A DNA stretch of 64,000 nucleotides from contig OY992538.1 in NCBI GenBank assembly GCA_963921195.1, positions 55,542,852-55,606,851 on the forward strand, written 5' to 3'. A model generated the notes under the pieces. It did not search any database and was not told the origin of the DNA. It saw only the letters and a program-made list of their open reading frames with translations. This DNA is from Pegoplata infirma. Taxonomy: Eukaryota > Arthropoda > Insecta > Diptera > Anthomyiidae. Shown here piece after piece: positions 1 to 9,585 of the stretch. Both the position numbers and the translations under genes were made by a program. Within the stretch, counting starts at the first letter, position 1. Every line of letters begins with the position of its first letter.

Positions 1-210
1 ATGAATTGGTATTGGTTTTTTATTGGTATTGGTTTTGAAGAATAAAAGTATTGGTTTTTAATTGGTATTGGTAGTGGGGAATCGATATTGGTTTTTTATC
101 GGTATTGGTATCGCACAAATAAAGGTATTGATTTTTAATTGGTATTGGTTTTCAATTTGAATTGGTATTAACGGGTATTGGTATCGAAAAGGTATTGGTA
201 CCCATCATTG
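1..210. repeat. TTGGTA-rich end of a hAT-type element (partial)
   Basis: The stretch is built from degenerate repeats of TATTGGTA/GGTATCG and ends in CATCATTG. The same GGTATCG-rich subterminal structure and a CAACATTG end are seen in the complete hAT-type element at 46030-47992, so this is probably the right end of a relative whose left part lies outside the window. The assignment is by resemblance only. Confidence 0.4.
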
Positions 211-820
211 AAATAAATATCAAACACTCAAAAGTAGAACAGTTTTCGAGATAATGCCAACCTTTTAAATTTTCAACATTTTAAATAAGTGGTTTTACTT
301 AAATAATATCTTTGGACCAAATTGGTGGATATCATGTTTTTTGGTTTTAAATTAAAGGTAATTTAATGCTTTATCAATTCTACATTCAACTTAGAAGATA
401 TTAATCAATATATCAATATATCAATTTTGTTTCAAATAAGAGGGTTTAAAAAAATCCTTTGAAAATTGTAAAAGTTACATGCATTTAAGTAAAAATGCAT
501 AAATTCAGTTTTTATACAGATACAGTCATATTTGTGAGTTTTTATATTCGGGACGCACAAAATAAAGAAATACAACTTTTTTTGTATAAAACTGAGTTTA
601 TACTTTTTTTCAAATGCATTTAACTTCTACAATTTTTGACTGATGTTATTAAAAAAATCTTTATTTTCTTCGCAATAAAATAATCTTGAAATTTACATAC
701 AAAAATAAAATTTAAAAAAATTGTTACCAATATTGTGTTTTTCAATAACTGGATTTATTTTCGGATTAATCTTACACTTAGAAAATTATTGGAGTTACTA
801 CATGCCGGTCATTTGTGTAG
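211..820. other. AT-rich sequence with no recognisable gene
   Basis: No coding potential, RNA gene or clear repeat boundary is visible. There are T and A runs, and two short patches around 535-610 that look like diverged inverted copies of each other. Confidence 0.4.
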
Positions 821-821
821 T

Positions 822-1925
822 AGGTTAGGTTAGGTTGGATGGGCGTCCGCCAATTTAGCGAATTCACTCGAAGGCCATAAGGCCCATTGTGATTCCCCTA
901 AAGTTGTCTCCCTACTCCCCTCTGATAACAAAATTCTACCTCTCAAATCACCCCGATTCCCTAAGGTATTCTGCTAGAGATGTCAATGGGACACTGTTTA
1001 GGCAATCTAGGTCATCAAAAAATCATTGCCCCAAATACTTAAGATGACGTTTCATCAGACCCGGACATTCACACAACAAGTGCTTCACTGACTCCTCCTC
1101 CTCCACCTCTCCACAACTTCTGCAAAAGTCCCTGTCAGAAATTCCCATACGAACGGCCATTTGGCCGATAAAACAGTGTCCTGTCAGTACTCCTACTAAT
1201 AGGCTAACCGTCCGTTTGCCAAAGGTAAGAAGACTTTCTATCCTCTTAGGATTTGGCAGTGGCCACATGGTTCGCGATATCCTGCACGTGGTCAGCGATA
1301 TCCACCTATCCCTCATCATTTTCTCTGATATCCTATCAATTTCGTTCATCAAGTCCATATAGGAACCGAGATATCAGGTTCGACCCGTTCCCCCACCGAC
1401 TCGGAGCCATTTCTTGCACATTCATCAGCTAATTCGTCACCAGATTAGCTTGACTGTGTGCTGACTGATTCGATAAAGGGATTGTATACAATAACTAACA
1501 ATTCTCGATTTTACAGTGAGTGACCCTAAGGCCTTCAGAGCTGCAAGACTGTCCACAAAAATGTTGATGGCGCAAGGACTTAGGTCCTTTGTCATAATCA
1601 TCTGCGCGGCTTTGTCAATTGCAAAAACCTCGGCCTGGAAAACACTACACTTGTCCGGGAGCCTTACTGAGGCCTTGATTTCGAGGCATTCAGAGTATAC
1701 CCCCGAACCTGTACCCATCTCCATCTTCGATCCGTCCGTGAAAATTGAGATCGCATTCCCCGTTATAACAGAGTTTTCCGCCCAGTCTTCCCTAGTTGGT
1801 ATTTGGACTTCGAAGTTCCTATTAAAGTTCGTCTGCGGTGAGATATAGTCGGTTTTTCGTTCTAATTCCGACCCGCCCACCGTACTTAATATGGTCGAGT
1901 GTCCCCAAGAGCGTTGCTTAAGCAT
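822..1925 (-). pseudogene. 5'-truncated non-LTR retrotransposon (RNase H and C-terminal zinc tail)
   Basis: Read on the minus strand, 1925-1437 encodes an RNase H domain with the catalytic-type segments FTDGSK, QAEVFAI and FVDSLAA. 1358-1023 encodes the typical tail with a CRSC...H...CEC zinc motif and the phrase LLVGVLTGHCFIGQ. Between them a short deletion and frame change removes part of the end of RNase H, and the sequence resumes as DELADECARNGSESV. This layout is known from I/R1/Loa-group LINEs of flies. The reverse transcriptase and 5' part are missing. The 3' end seems to lie near 822, where CCTAACCTAACC is read on the minus strand. It is a dead copy; the exact clade is not resolved. 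Confidence 0.8.
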
Positions 1926-1963
1926 TAGTGACTCTCTTAACTTTGACTTTGTGTAGTAAGTAG

Positions 1964-3232
1964 TAGAGTTGTCAGTCGATTAAGAATAATTCGATTAATC
2001 GATCAAACAAAACCCAACTCTTGTTCGAATAATTCAAAAATGACGATTTTCGAATAACGAATAAATCGATTAATTAATGTCGATTAATCGAACAATTTTT
2101 TTTAATTAAAAAATTAAATAAATGCTTAGAATTTGATTTATTATCATAAATTTTGAAAGATTTTATACAAAATGTAGGAAAGTTAAAATATATTGTAGCC
2201 ATAGCCCTGGATAGCACATCCATTATAGAATTTGAGGGAGTTATCAAGTTTTTAATAAATAATTTAGAAAAAATTAATAATTCTTTTGCATCAGACTTAA
2301 ACGTATTAAAATAAGAATTAATGAGAGACGTATAAAAGTGTTAAATACGTTAATAATTTTTCTAAATTCTGGAAATTTTCCGAGCAACCAAAGTTTCTTG
2401 AAATATTCTCCAAAAAGCGAAACAAAAGAATACGCAAATGAATTATACTCTATATTTTATGTTGAAAGTAATCACAATAATTCAGATAAAAGTATTGAAA
2501 TAGAGGAAGTTATTAGTAATGAAAATAATAATCTTTTATGCGAGTTAAATAATTCAATTCAAAGTATTAAAAATTCAGAAAATAAAAAGGACTTCAGCGA
2601 TATATAAGACGATATGGTATATTTGGGAAAATCTGAAAAAAGAACAGAAAAATTAGATAAACTTTTGTATGCTCTTCTTACTATATCACCTACTTCAATA
2701 ATTAGCGAAGGAGTGTTTTCAAAATCTAATTTAATAAAAACAAAAACTAAAAATCGTTTGAAAGCAAAAAAATTGAGTCAACTTTTATTTTTAAAAGAGT
2801 ATTTCTTAAAAACAACTTTAGTTGTCTTATTTATCAAAAATTAAAATCATTTATGATATATTTTGTCTAAATACTTCAAATAATAATTTGTATTTGAATT
2901 ATTTCTCAACAAGTATTAAAATCGACATCCATTAATTAAAAGTGATTTCAGTTTTTCAATTTTTAAGTTTTTTTTAACTTTTAACTATATTATTTTTAAG
3001 TTTTTTATGCATTTTTTCGTTAATAAAAATTTAAACTTTCTTATTTTAAGTTTTTTTGTATGAATTGTTTATTTTTTTTGTTAAAAAAAATATTTTTTAA
3101 AATAATTTTTTTATTCGTTATTCTCTTCGATTAATCGAATAAATTTTGATCTTTAATCGTTTGATCGAACGAGGAAAAACAATTATTTGAATTATTCGAA
3201 CAAAGTTGAAAGTCGAATAATTGACAACTCTA
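1964..3232 (+). mobile_element. hAT-superfamily transposon relic with 8-bp target duplication
   Basis: The element starts TAGAGTTGTCA and ends TGACAACTCTA, and is flanked by perfect 8-bp direct repeats GTAAGTAG (1956-1963 and 3233-3240). Both subterminal regions are packed with TCGATTAATCGA-like motifs, probably transposase binding sites. The interior carries a broken transposase with a hAT dimerisation domain. It sits inside, or at the edge of, a degenerate copy of the CACTCA-ended MITE that continues at 3241. At 1269 bp it is an internally deleted, non-autonomous copy. Confidence 0.85.
2338..2844 (+). pseudogene. hAT transposase C-terminal remnant
   Basis: One reading frame runs from 2338 to 2844 with a single in-frame stop at 2605-2607. 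The part after the stop contains LLTISPTSIISEGVFSKSN and KTKNRLKAKKLSQLLFLK. This matches the hAT C-terminal dimerisation domain pattern, with S-E-x-V-F-S and R-L, of hAT transposases. The upstream 89 codons are acidic and asparagine-rich with no catalytic residues seen. The DDE core is absent, so no activity is expected. Confidence 0.75.
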
Positions 3233-3240
3233 GTAAGTAG

Positions 3241-3668
3241 TAGTTGTTGTTTTCAACTACAACTTCAGTTGTTTTTGTATGAAAAATCTCAAACAACTAT
3301 TTTTTGTAATCGTTTTAAAAAATAAATACAAAAAATTACTACACTGTAGTAACAGTTGTTTTATGTAGTTATTTTTAGTCTATAAAAAAACTTTTTAATT
3401 TTCTAGAAATTCTTAGAAAATCGGATGTGTTGAACGAGTTGGAAGTGTCAGATGCAGCATTAATTATTTCCAAAAAATTAGTAACAGTAAAAACAACTGT
3501 AATTTGAAGTAGTTTTTACCGTTTTTTGTAGTTGTTAATCAATAGTTAAAAACAACAACAATTTTTGGTTGATTTTACCGTCAAATGTAGTGGACGCATA
3601 AACAACAGCAAATGTAGTAGTTTCAACTGTCTTTTGTAGTGGAATCTACCGTCATAATTTTTTGAGTG
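3241..3668 (+). mobile_element. Degenerate CACTCA-ended MITE (copy 1)
   Basis: The sequence repeats the body of the family seen at 18146-18707: paired TAGTTGTTTTCAACTAC motifs, a 'caactacaa...cagttgtttttgtatgaaaaat' region and the right terminus TCATAATTTTTTGAGTG. The left terminus is not recognisable, and the hAT element at 1964-3232 interrupts its left side. Confidence 0.55.
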
Positions 3669-4445
3669 ATATTTAGTTTAAAATAAATATTTTAACATGC
3701 CAAAACAAATTTTGGATATTTTTTTCGGTAATCTACGATAAATAAGCAATTATAATGTGAAAAATAATACAAAAAATTTGGAAAATTAAAAAAGTTAAAT
3801 TTGGAAAATTTAATTTGGATAATAAATTTGGAAATAAAATTTGGAAAATTAAAAAAGTTAAATTTAAATTTCGCGGAACTTCAAATTTTGCTGAAAATTT
3901 GTTGAAATTTTAGTTTTTGAAATTTTTTTTTGTATAAATAAGAGTTTTGTGAGCGTGAGCCAACGTGAGTGAAGCTTGCGTGAGTAAACGTGAGTGTGAT
4001 TTGTATTAAATTTACTCACCTGATTGTGAGTGAGTGTGACTCGAAAAAATATGCTCGTTAGTGAGTGTGCATGATTCTAAAATTCCGGTCGTGAGCGTGA
4101 GTGAGTGTGAGTCAAAAATCACTCACGCGCCCATCTCTAATATAAACTACACCAACGATTATACATTTTTGACAATAACGAACTTAACAAAGCCGAATTT
4201 GGACACGACCGATACACTATTAGATAGGCCTTCAAAAACCCGTTCGACTTGTATACAATGTTCATATAGTATGTATCAGGTAAATTCTGAGATCCGATTT
4301 GGATTCAGTGCAACTAAAACCATATTGAAAGTATGCTCTGGTCTATGGGTTAAAAATCTGTTGGCCTGTGTTATTACTTGCACAATTTTAAAACGTTATT
4401 AGGGTTAAACTTATATCAATACATGAATTAAATTAGAATTTCAGT
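3669..4445. repeat. AT-rich stretch and partial CACTCACG-type element
   Basis: 3770-3870 has two or three copies of a short AT-rich motif (TTGGAAAATTAAAAAAG). 3955-4139 is rich in GTGAGTGTGAG-type repeats and ends ACTCACGCGCCCATCTCTA, which matches the right end of the hAT-type element at 34461-35008. The left terminus is missing. 4140-4445 shows nothing assignable. Confidence 0.5.
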
Positions 4446-4449
4446 TCAG

Positions 4450-4985
4450 TAGTGCGATTCAGTAACTTTTTTAACGAAATTATCGATATCGTTAACTAAT
4501 GAGAATTGTCGGTTGTTTTAACGAATATGTGATTCTATAAGTTTTTCAATTAACTGTTGTTTTTTTATTTTTAGTACCAAAAGGTACATAAAAATAAAAT
4601 GTATTTATTCGGCCTTTATATATGTATATATATTCGATTAGAGTTTTATTCTAGTTCGAGGCCCAAAAATATTTCTATATATGATATTGTCATAATAGAG
4701 TATTTTTAATTTATTGCTTTAAAGCAATAAATTAAAAATACTCTATTATGACAATATCATATATAGAAATATTTTTGGGCCTCGAACTAGAATAAAACTC
4801 TAATTTTTCAATTAACGACAAGAATAAACGTCAAAAATAGTTAATTTAAAATTTGTTTATTTTGAAAGTGTATTGAGAACCGAAAAATTTCGTTACCTTT
4901 AACTTCAAAAAAAATTTTGTTGATAAGTTAACGATTTTCAATAACGACAAAATTCGGTAGAAAAATGTTTTAGAATCGCTTTTAA
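4450..4985. mobile_element. Inverted-repeat MITE with a perfect palindrome inside
   Basis: The left edge (GCGATTCAGTAAC) and right edge (inverse of TTTTAGAATCGC) are diverged inverted copies, both followed inward by GTTAAC/ACGA-rich sequence. A separate perfect palindrome occupies 4637-4804. The target duplication is not clear. Confidence 0.4.
4637..4804. repeat. Perfect 168-bp palindrome, no spacer
   Basis: Bases 4637-4720 and 4721-4804 are exact reverse complements when compared base by base, giving two 84-bp arms that meet at TTTAAA without a loop. It could be a very young foldback element or an assembly or amplification artefact. Confidence 0.85.
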
Positions 4986-5570
4986 AGACAATTGTCGTTA
5001 ACAAAACTAAGTGTCGCCCCAGTATTTGCTACACTATCTCCGGTTATAAGTCTTTTACTATCAGTTGTAAAGACACATAGATAAGATTTGCTTAGCATTT
5101 TGTACAAAACTTTTACACTTCACTTTGTGACAGAAGGTATGTATATTAAGTTTGTCACTCTGTTTGCAACATTTTTCGTTAATTTTTTACAGTTTTTATT
5201 ACGCTTTGAAAACTCCTTCGTAGTAAATTTTTTAGATTTTTTTGATGACCCGTTCAAAAAATATAAAATTTCAAAACTTCGGAGCTTCTTCCTTTACTCT
5301 AACTTCTTTTAAGAGGAAATTAAATAAAAAAGATAGACTTAATGTTAGCAATCTTTAAACAGCTATAAATAATAAATACGCAATATTGTTACACAAAATT
5401 TGGTGAACTTGAATTGCCAGGGTTACCACTCAATTGTAGAATGATTGTTTTTAAAGGAAAAAATCGGCTGCAGTTGTACAGCAAAAACTACTGAACCGAT
5501 GTTGATGCATTTTTTTGATTTGTAGATTATTAAATTCTCTAAATAGAAAAAAAGTTAATTTTTCAGTTTT
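4986..5570. other. Unassigned AT-rich sequence
   Basis: One open frame at 5088-5312 is phenylalanine-rich low-complexity translation of T-rich DNA and has no recognisable domain. No other feature is seen. Confidence 0.35.
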
Positions 5571-6503
5571 TATACCCTACACCACATTGTGGTACAGGTT
5601 ATAATGAGTTTGTGCTGATGTTTGTAACTACCCGAAATATTGGTCCTAGACCCACTTTTAAGTATACCGATCGACTAAGAATAACATTTTGAGTCGATTT
5701 AGCAATATCCGTCCGTCCGTCCGTCTGTCTGTCCATGTAAACAGTGTAAACACGATACAGGTCGCAATTTTTAATCAATTGACTTGAAATTTAAAACTTA
5801 AGCCTATTTTGGGCCTAGGACGAAGCCTATTGAAAGTGGAAAAAATCTGTCCATATTTAGACAAAAGCCCCCATACAAATCATGTTTAATCCACACAAAT
5901 CACCATTCCGAATTTTAAAGAAATCGGACCAGTTCTTCTTGTAGCCCCCATACAAACCGCCTTCCCAATTTTCACATAAATCTCTCAAATTTCATGAAAA
6001 TAGAAAATATTTAATTAAAATTTTGTTTGTGTATGTTAAACGCATACTTTAATAACCTTATCAAATCTGATTATCATCGGACCATTTTTGGACTTAGGTC
6101 CCATGTGAAAATTTCACCCGATATTCAGTTAAAGCGGTTTATTGTCAACAAAAAGAAGCCTATTCCACTCAAATTTAATTTGTGAGTGCTTTTACACTTA
6201 TTAGCGTCCAACCTGAATCAAATTGCGTCGCGTAAGGCGTAACGCCCAATAATTTTTCGTTTCTAATATTTAAATGTGACGTACCTAAATCAAACGGACG
6301 TAAAAATTTAAAATTTGATGTGTTTGTTTTTGTTTTTTTTTACGTCTTGCGCGACGCAATTTGATTCAGGTTCGACCCTTAAAGATTTGACAAAATATAG
6401 ATCTAATCAGTCCATGTTTCAACTTGGGATATATTTCCCGGGAAACTCTGGTGTAGGGTATTATATTGTCGGTCTTGACCGACTATAATTTTTTTACTTG
6501 TTT
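5571..6503 (+). mobile_element. INE-1/DINE-1-like element
   Basis: It opens with TATACCCTACACCACA, contains GTTTGTAACTACCCGAAAT, then a GTCCGTCCGTCCGTCTGT microsatellite at about 5710-5730. It closes with GTGTAGGGTATTAT, a GTCGG/CCGAC hairpin and a TTTTACTTGTTTT tail. Order and motifs resemble the Helentron-derived INE-1 family of flies as I know it. The body is non-coding. Confidence 0.65.
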
Positions 6504-6619
6504 TAATTTACATTAGCATTAATATTTTTTTTTTCAAAAAATGGACAGTCCTCCCCTTTTATTTGGGATGTAAAATGTGACAAAACTATATTACTTAAGT
6601 GCAAAAATTTTTTTTTTTT

Positions 6620-7030
6620 TTACATTTTGTAGGGTATAAAAGATTCGGCACAGTCGAATTTAACACTCTTACTTGTTTTTTGTACATTTGTTAAACAAAT
6701 GGAATATTTCAATGTCGGAAGAGTTCACTCTTGGTGCAAAATTATTTTGGTGAAAAAAATTGAGGATTTTTTTTTGGATAAAAAAAAGATTTGTGATGAA
6801 TTAAAAAAAAAATTTTGATTAAAAAATTTTTTTTTTATGAAAAAAAAAAACTGAAAAAAATGTTGATTAAAAAAAAATAACTGAAACAAATTTTGATTAA
6901 AAAAAAAATAATGAAAAAATTTATGAACATTTTTTTTTGGTAAGAAACAAATGTTTAATAAAAAAATATGAAAAAAATAAATTTTATTAACAAAAAAAAT
7001 TTTTTTTTTGTTGAAATATAATTATGTTTC
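6620..7030. repeat. INE-1-like tail fragment followed by A/T runs
   Basis: 6630-6678 repeats the tail of the 'AAAGATTCGGCACAG...CGAATTTAACACTCTTACTTG' variant of the family, including its GATTCGGC/GTCGAATT hairpin. 6690-7030 is A-run and T-run low-complexity sequence around repeated TTGATTAAAAAA units. Confidence 0.55.
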
Positions 7031-7224
7031 GTTTTATTTACCAGCTGGCGAAAAACTTCTTTATTCACCATCAGGTGAATCATTATCCAAGTTACAAATC
7101 AAAGCAACAAACCGTTTGATTTTATCATGTTAAAAAACAAACTTTGTTGTATTTTGTCACTGTTTAATATTTAATTTTGTGGTTTCTGTTTGATTTTAAT
7201 TGTTTTTTCTTAGTGTAAACTAAC

Positions 7225-7980
7225 CAGAGCTTTGAAGGATTTCATTCCTTAATTCGATTTGTCATTCTAAGTGAAAATTTAGTGATTGCATTCCCTAATC
7301 ACATTTTAGCGAATTGATTGAATTCACTTTAGACTCATTCGATTTATAAATATCGAATGCATTCGTTTTATTTTTCATTCGACTTTCAAAAATCGAATGC
7401 ATTCGATTTTTTTTCATTCGACTTTTAAAAATCGAATGCATTCACTTGCGAATGCAATCGATTTTCTTTTCATTCAATTTGAAAAATCGAATGGCTTATT
7501 CATTCATTGCATAAAAAACTTAAAAAAAACTAACCAAGATAGAGCAAAACGTAGCCAATTTTTTGTCCATAGTATCGCTAACACTCTTCACAATTTTTTG
7601 TCGTATAGGCAGTTAATATGTGCATTTTTTAAATTTTCGGGAACACAATTTTTTTTGGATTCAAAATTAGAGCCCATTAGGGTCATCGTATGTACAGAGA
7701 GTAGGCGATACTTTGGACCAAAATTTGGCTCCGTTTTTGTCTATATATTTCAAAAATCGATTGCATTCGCAGTGGAATGATAAAAAATCGAATGCATTCG
7801 ATTTTTCTAAATCGAATGAACAAGAAATCGAATGCATTCATTTTTGTTCATTCAATCGAATGACTTCCAAGGACTGCATTCAATGTTGATTTATGAAATC
7901 GAATGCATTCACTGGCTATGAAAATTGAATGGATTTTTTTGAGAATTCATTCGAAAAGGATTTAATTCTTCGAAGCTCTG
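7225..7980. mobile_element. hAT-type MITE with ATCGAATGCATTCGAT repeats
   Basis: Terminal inverted repeats are CAGAGCTTTGAAGG and the inverse of CTTCGAAGCTCTG. The flanks are AAACTAAC (7217-7224) and ATACTAAC (7981-7988), an 8-bp duplication with one mismatch. The interior carries many copies of the palindromic unit ATCGAATGCATTCGAT. An open frame at 7397-7780 only reads through these repeats and is not a gene. Confidence 0.7.
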
Positions 7981-7982
7981 AT

Positions 7983-8074
7983 ACTAACTATTTAAAATTG
8001 AGACAATTATTTATTATACAAAATAACAAATTGTTATTCACCTAATACTACAAATTGATAATTTATAAACCTAT
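7983..8074. repeat. 92-bp direct repeat, copy 1 (partner of 9297-9388)
   Basis: This segment aligns without gaps to 9297-9388 with about eight differences by eye. The partner copy lies just 3' of the P450 stop codon, so this one looks like a duplicated piece of that gene's 3' flank. Confidence 0.7.
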
Positions 8075-8116
8075 ACAATTAGTTGTCTATTTAATTTGTT
8101 AACATCATAAATAAAA

Positions 8117-8220
8117 ACAAGTAAGAAAATTATAGTCGGTTAAGGCCAACCATGAGATACCCTACACACGTGTTATCTGGAAATTGGGTAACAAGTCCAA
8201 ACATGGACCGATTGGATCTT
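8117..8220 (-). mobile_element. INE-1-like terminal fragment
   Basis: It contains AACAAGTAAGAAAATTATAG, the CGGTTAAGGCCAACCATG hairpin region and GATACCCTACAC, which is the inverse of the 3' end of the copy at 5571-6503. Only the end is present. Confidence 0.5.
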
Positions 8221-8244
8221 TTTACATAAGATTTTTAATTAGTG

Positions 8245-8702
8245 TAGAGTGAGCAAATTTTGACTCACGCTCACGAAATAAAATTATTGCTGAAACACGA
8301 ATTTTTTTTTCTGCTCACGTTCATGCACGCTCACGTGAGTAACAAAAATTTTTCTTATGCTCACGAAATAATCACGCTCACGAAGACTCATGAAATTAAA
8401 TAAAACCGATTTTTATTTTACTTTTTCGATTTGTTGCACAAAAAGTATTTAATTTCCTAAAAACAATCATAAAAATATATTTAAACTACAATTTTGTATA
8501 AATTACCCTCTGAATTCAATACAATAAAGATTTTCTGACGTGTTTTCTGTTTCTGACAGCACAAAACAATCACGCAAACTCACAATACAAAAATAACTCA
8601 CGCACAAAACTATTTTTTCTAATCACGCGCACTCCCGATCACGTGAGTAAAAACAAATTTCACTCACGATCACAAATAAATCGTGTTACTCGCGCCTCTC
8701 TA
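8245..8702. mobile_element. CACTCACG-type element, hAT-like
   Basis: It begins TAGAGTGAGCAAATTTTGA and ends CTCGCGCCTCTCTA, and is filled with CTCACGCTCACG motifs near both ends. It is a diverged relative of the element at 34461-35008, which has an intact 8-bp duplication. No duplication is visible here. Confidence 0.55.
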
Positions 8703-8789
8703 ATGGGAACTAAAATAAGTCCAAATATTGTTGAATTATATTCAGATTTGATTAGTTTACTAATGTACACGTTTGAGACCTACAAACAA

Positions 8790-9296
8790 AGGTTTAATCA
8801 ACTACACGGGAATTTTTAATTTGTACTGAAATTGCATTGGCATTAGTTCCAACTAATGCTAATACCAAAAAAAGCATTAGCATTTATTGTCAATGAAATT
8901 TGTTGGCATTGACATTATTTGTAATAATGCCAATGAAACCGCACAAATGCACAAAAAAAACTGTTTACAAATGATGAAAAAATCATTTGTTTACAATATT
9001 TTTTTTTTAACTTAAAATTGCGATATCTCGAAAATTAAGCCAGATAGAGCAAAATTGAGGACATTTTTGGGTTTCAGAATCGCCATAGCTTAGCCGGTCC
9101 TCTTCACATATGTGGACCCCAATGTGTCCTAGCTTTGAATTAAAAATAAATAGTGTTCAATAAAATTTAAAAATGCTCATATCTCGGTAACAAAATTCCA
9201 AAAGCATTTTTGTAGCTCTTGATTTCTAGAACTCGTTTGCTAAATACTCGAAAGCACTGAGAGTAAAAGTTTTTTAGTTATTATATTATAGTGTTT
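8790..9296. repeat. TTGGCATT-repeat MITE and flanking sequence
   Basis: 8815-8960 contains alternating AATGCCAATG/CATTGGCATTAG motifs in both orientations, also seen at 48600-48640, 49505-49530 and 51780-51925. 8960-9296 has no coding signal. A 'ctcatatctcggtaa' phrase in it recurs near 22500 and 49560. Confidence 0.45.
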
Positions 9297-9388
9297 ACTA
9301 ACTATTTAAAATTGAGAAAAGTATTTATTATACAAAATTACAAATTGTTAATCATCTTATATTACAAATTGATAATTAATAAACCTAT
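9297..9388. repeat. 92-bp direct repeat, copy 2, 3' flank of the P450
   Basis: Partner of 7983-8074. It starts 34 bp beyond the P450 stop and contains TTTATTA (AATAAA-type signal on the minus strand, about 9325), so it probably includes the native polyadenylation region. Confidence 0.6.
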
Positions 9389-9421
9389 ATGTTTATTAGA
9401 CTTATTTATTAATTAGAATTA

Positions 9422-9585
9422 TTAATTAAAACGTCTCTTAATTTTGATTTGTATATCAGAACTAGTACGTATTAATAAACCAGCAGAAAATTGGAATGAC
9501 TTTGGATCGGTTTTTGCCTCCAATTCGAAATTTTTTAAAACATAAACCAACAACGTTTTAACTTCTAACAAGGCAAATTTTTGAC
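9422..9585 (-). CDS. Cyp4ac-like: P450 exon 7 (C-terminus)
   Basis: Acceptor CTTTATTTAG leads into [20 protein letters not shown], then [18 protein letters not shown] and the TAA at 9424-9422. The exon completes the L helix after the haem loop. Confidence 0.9.

Noticed and set aside
1516..1848. 110-codon plus-strand frame
   Set aside because: It is the opposite strand of the RNase H remnant, which explains its good composition.
7397..7780. 127-codon open frame
   Set aside because: It reads through ATCGAATGCATTCGAT repeats of a MITE and has no domain.
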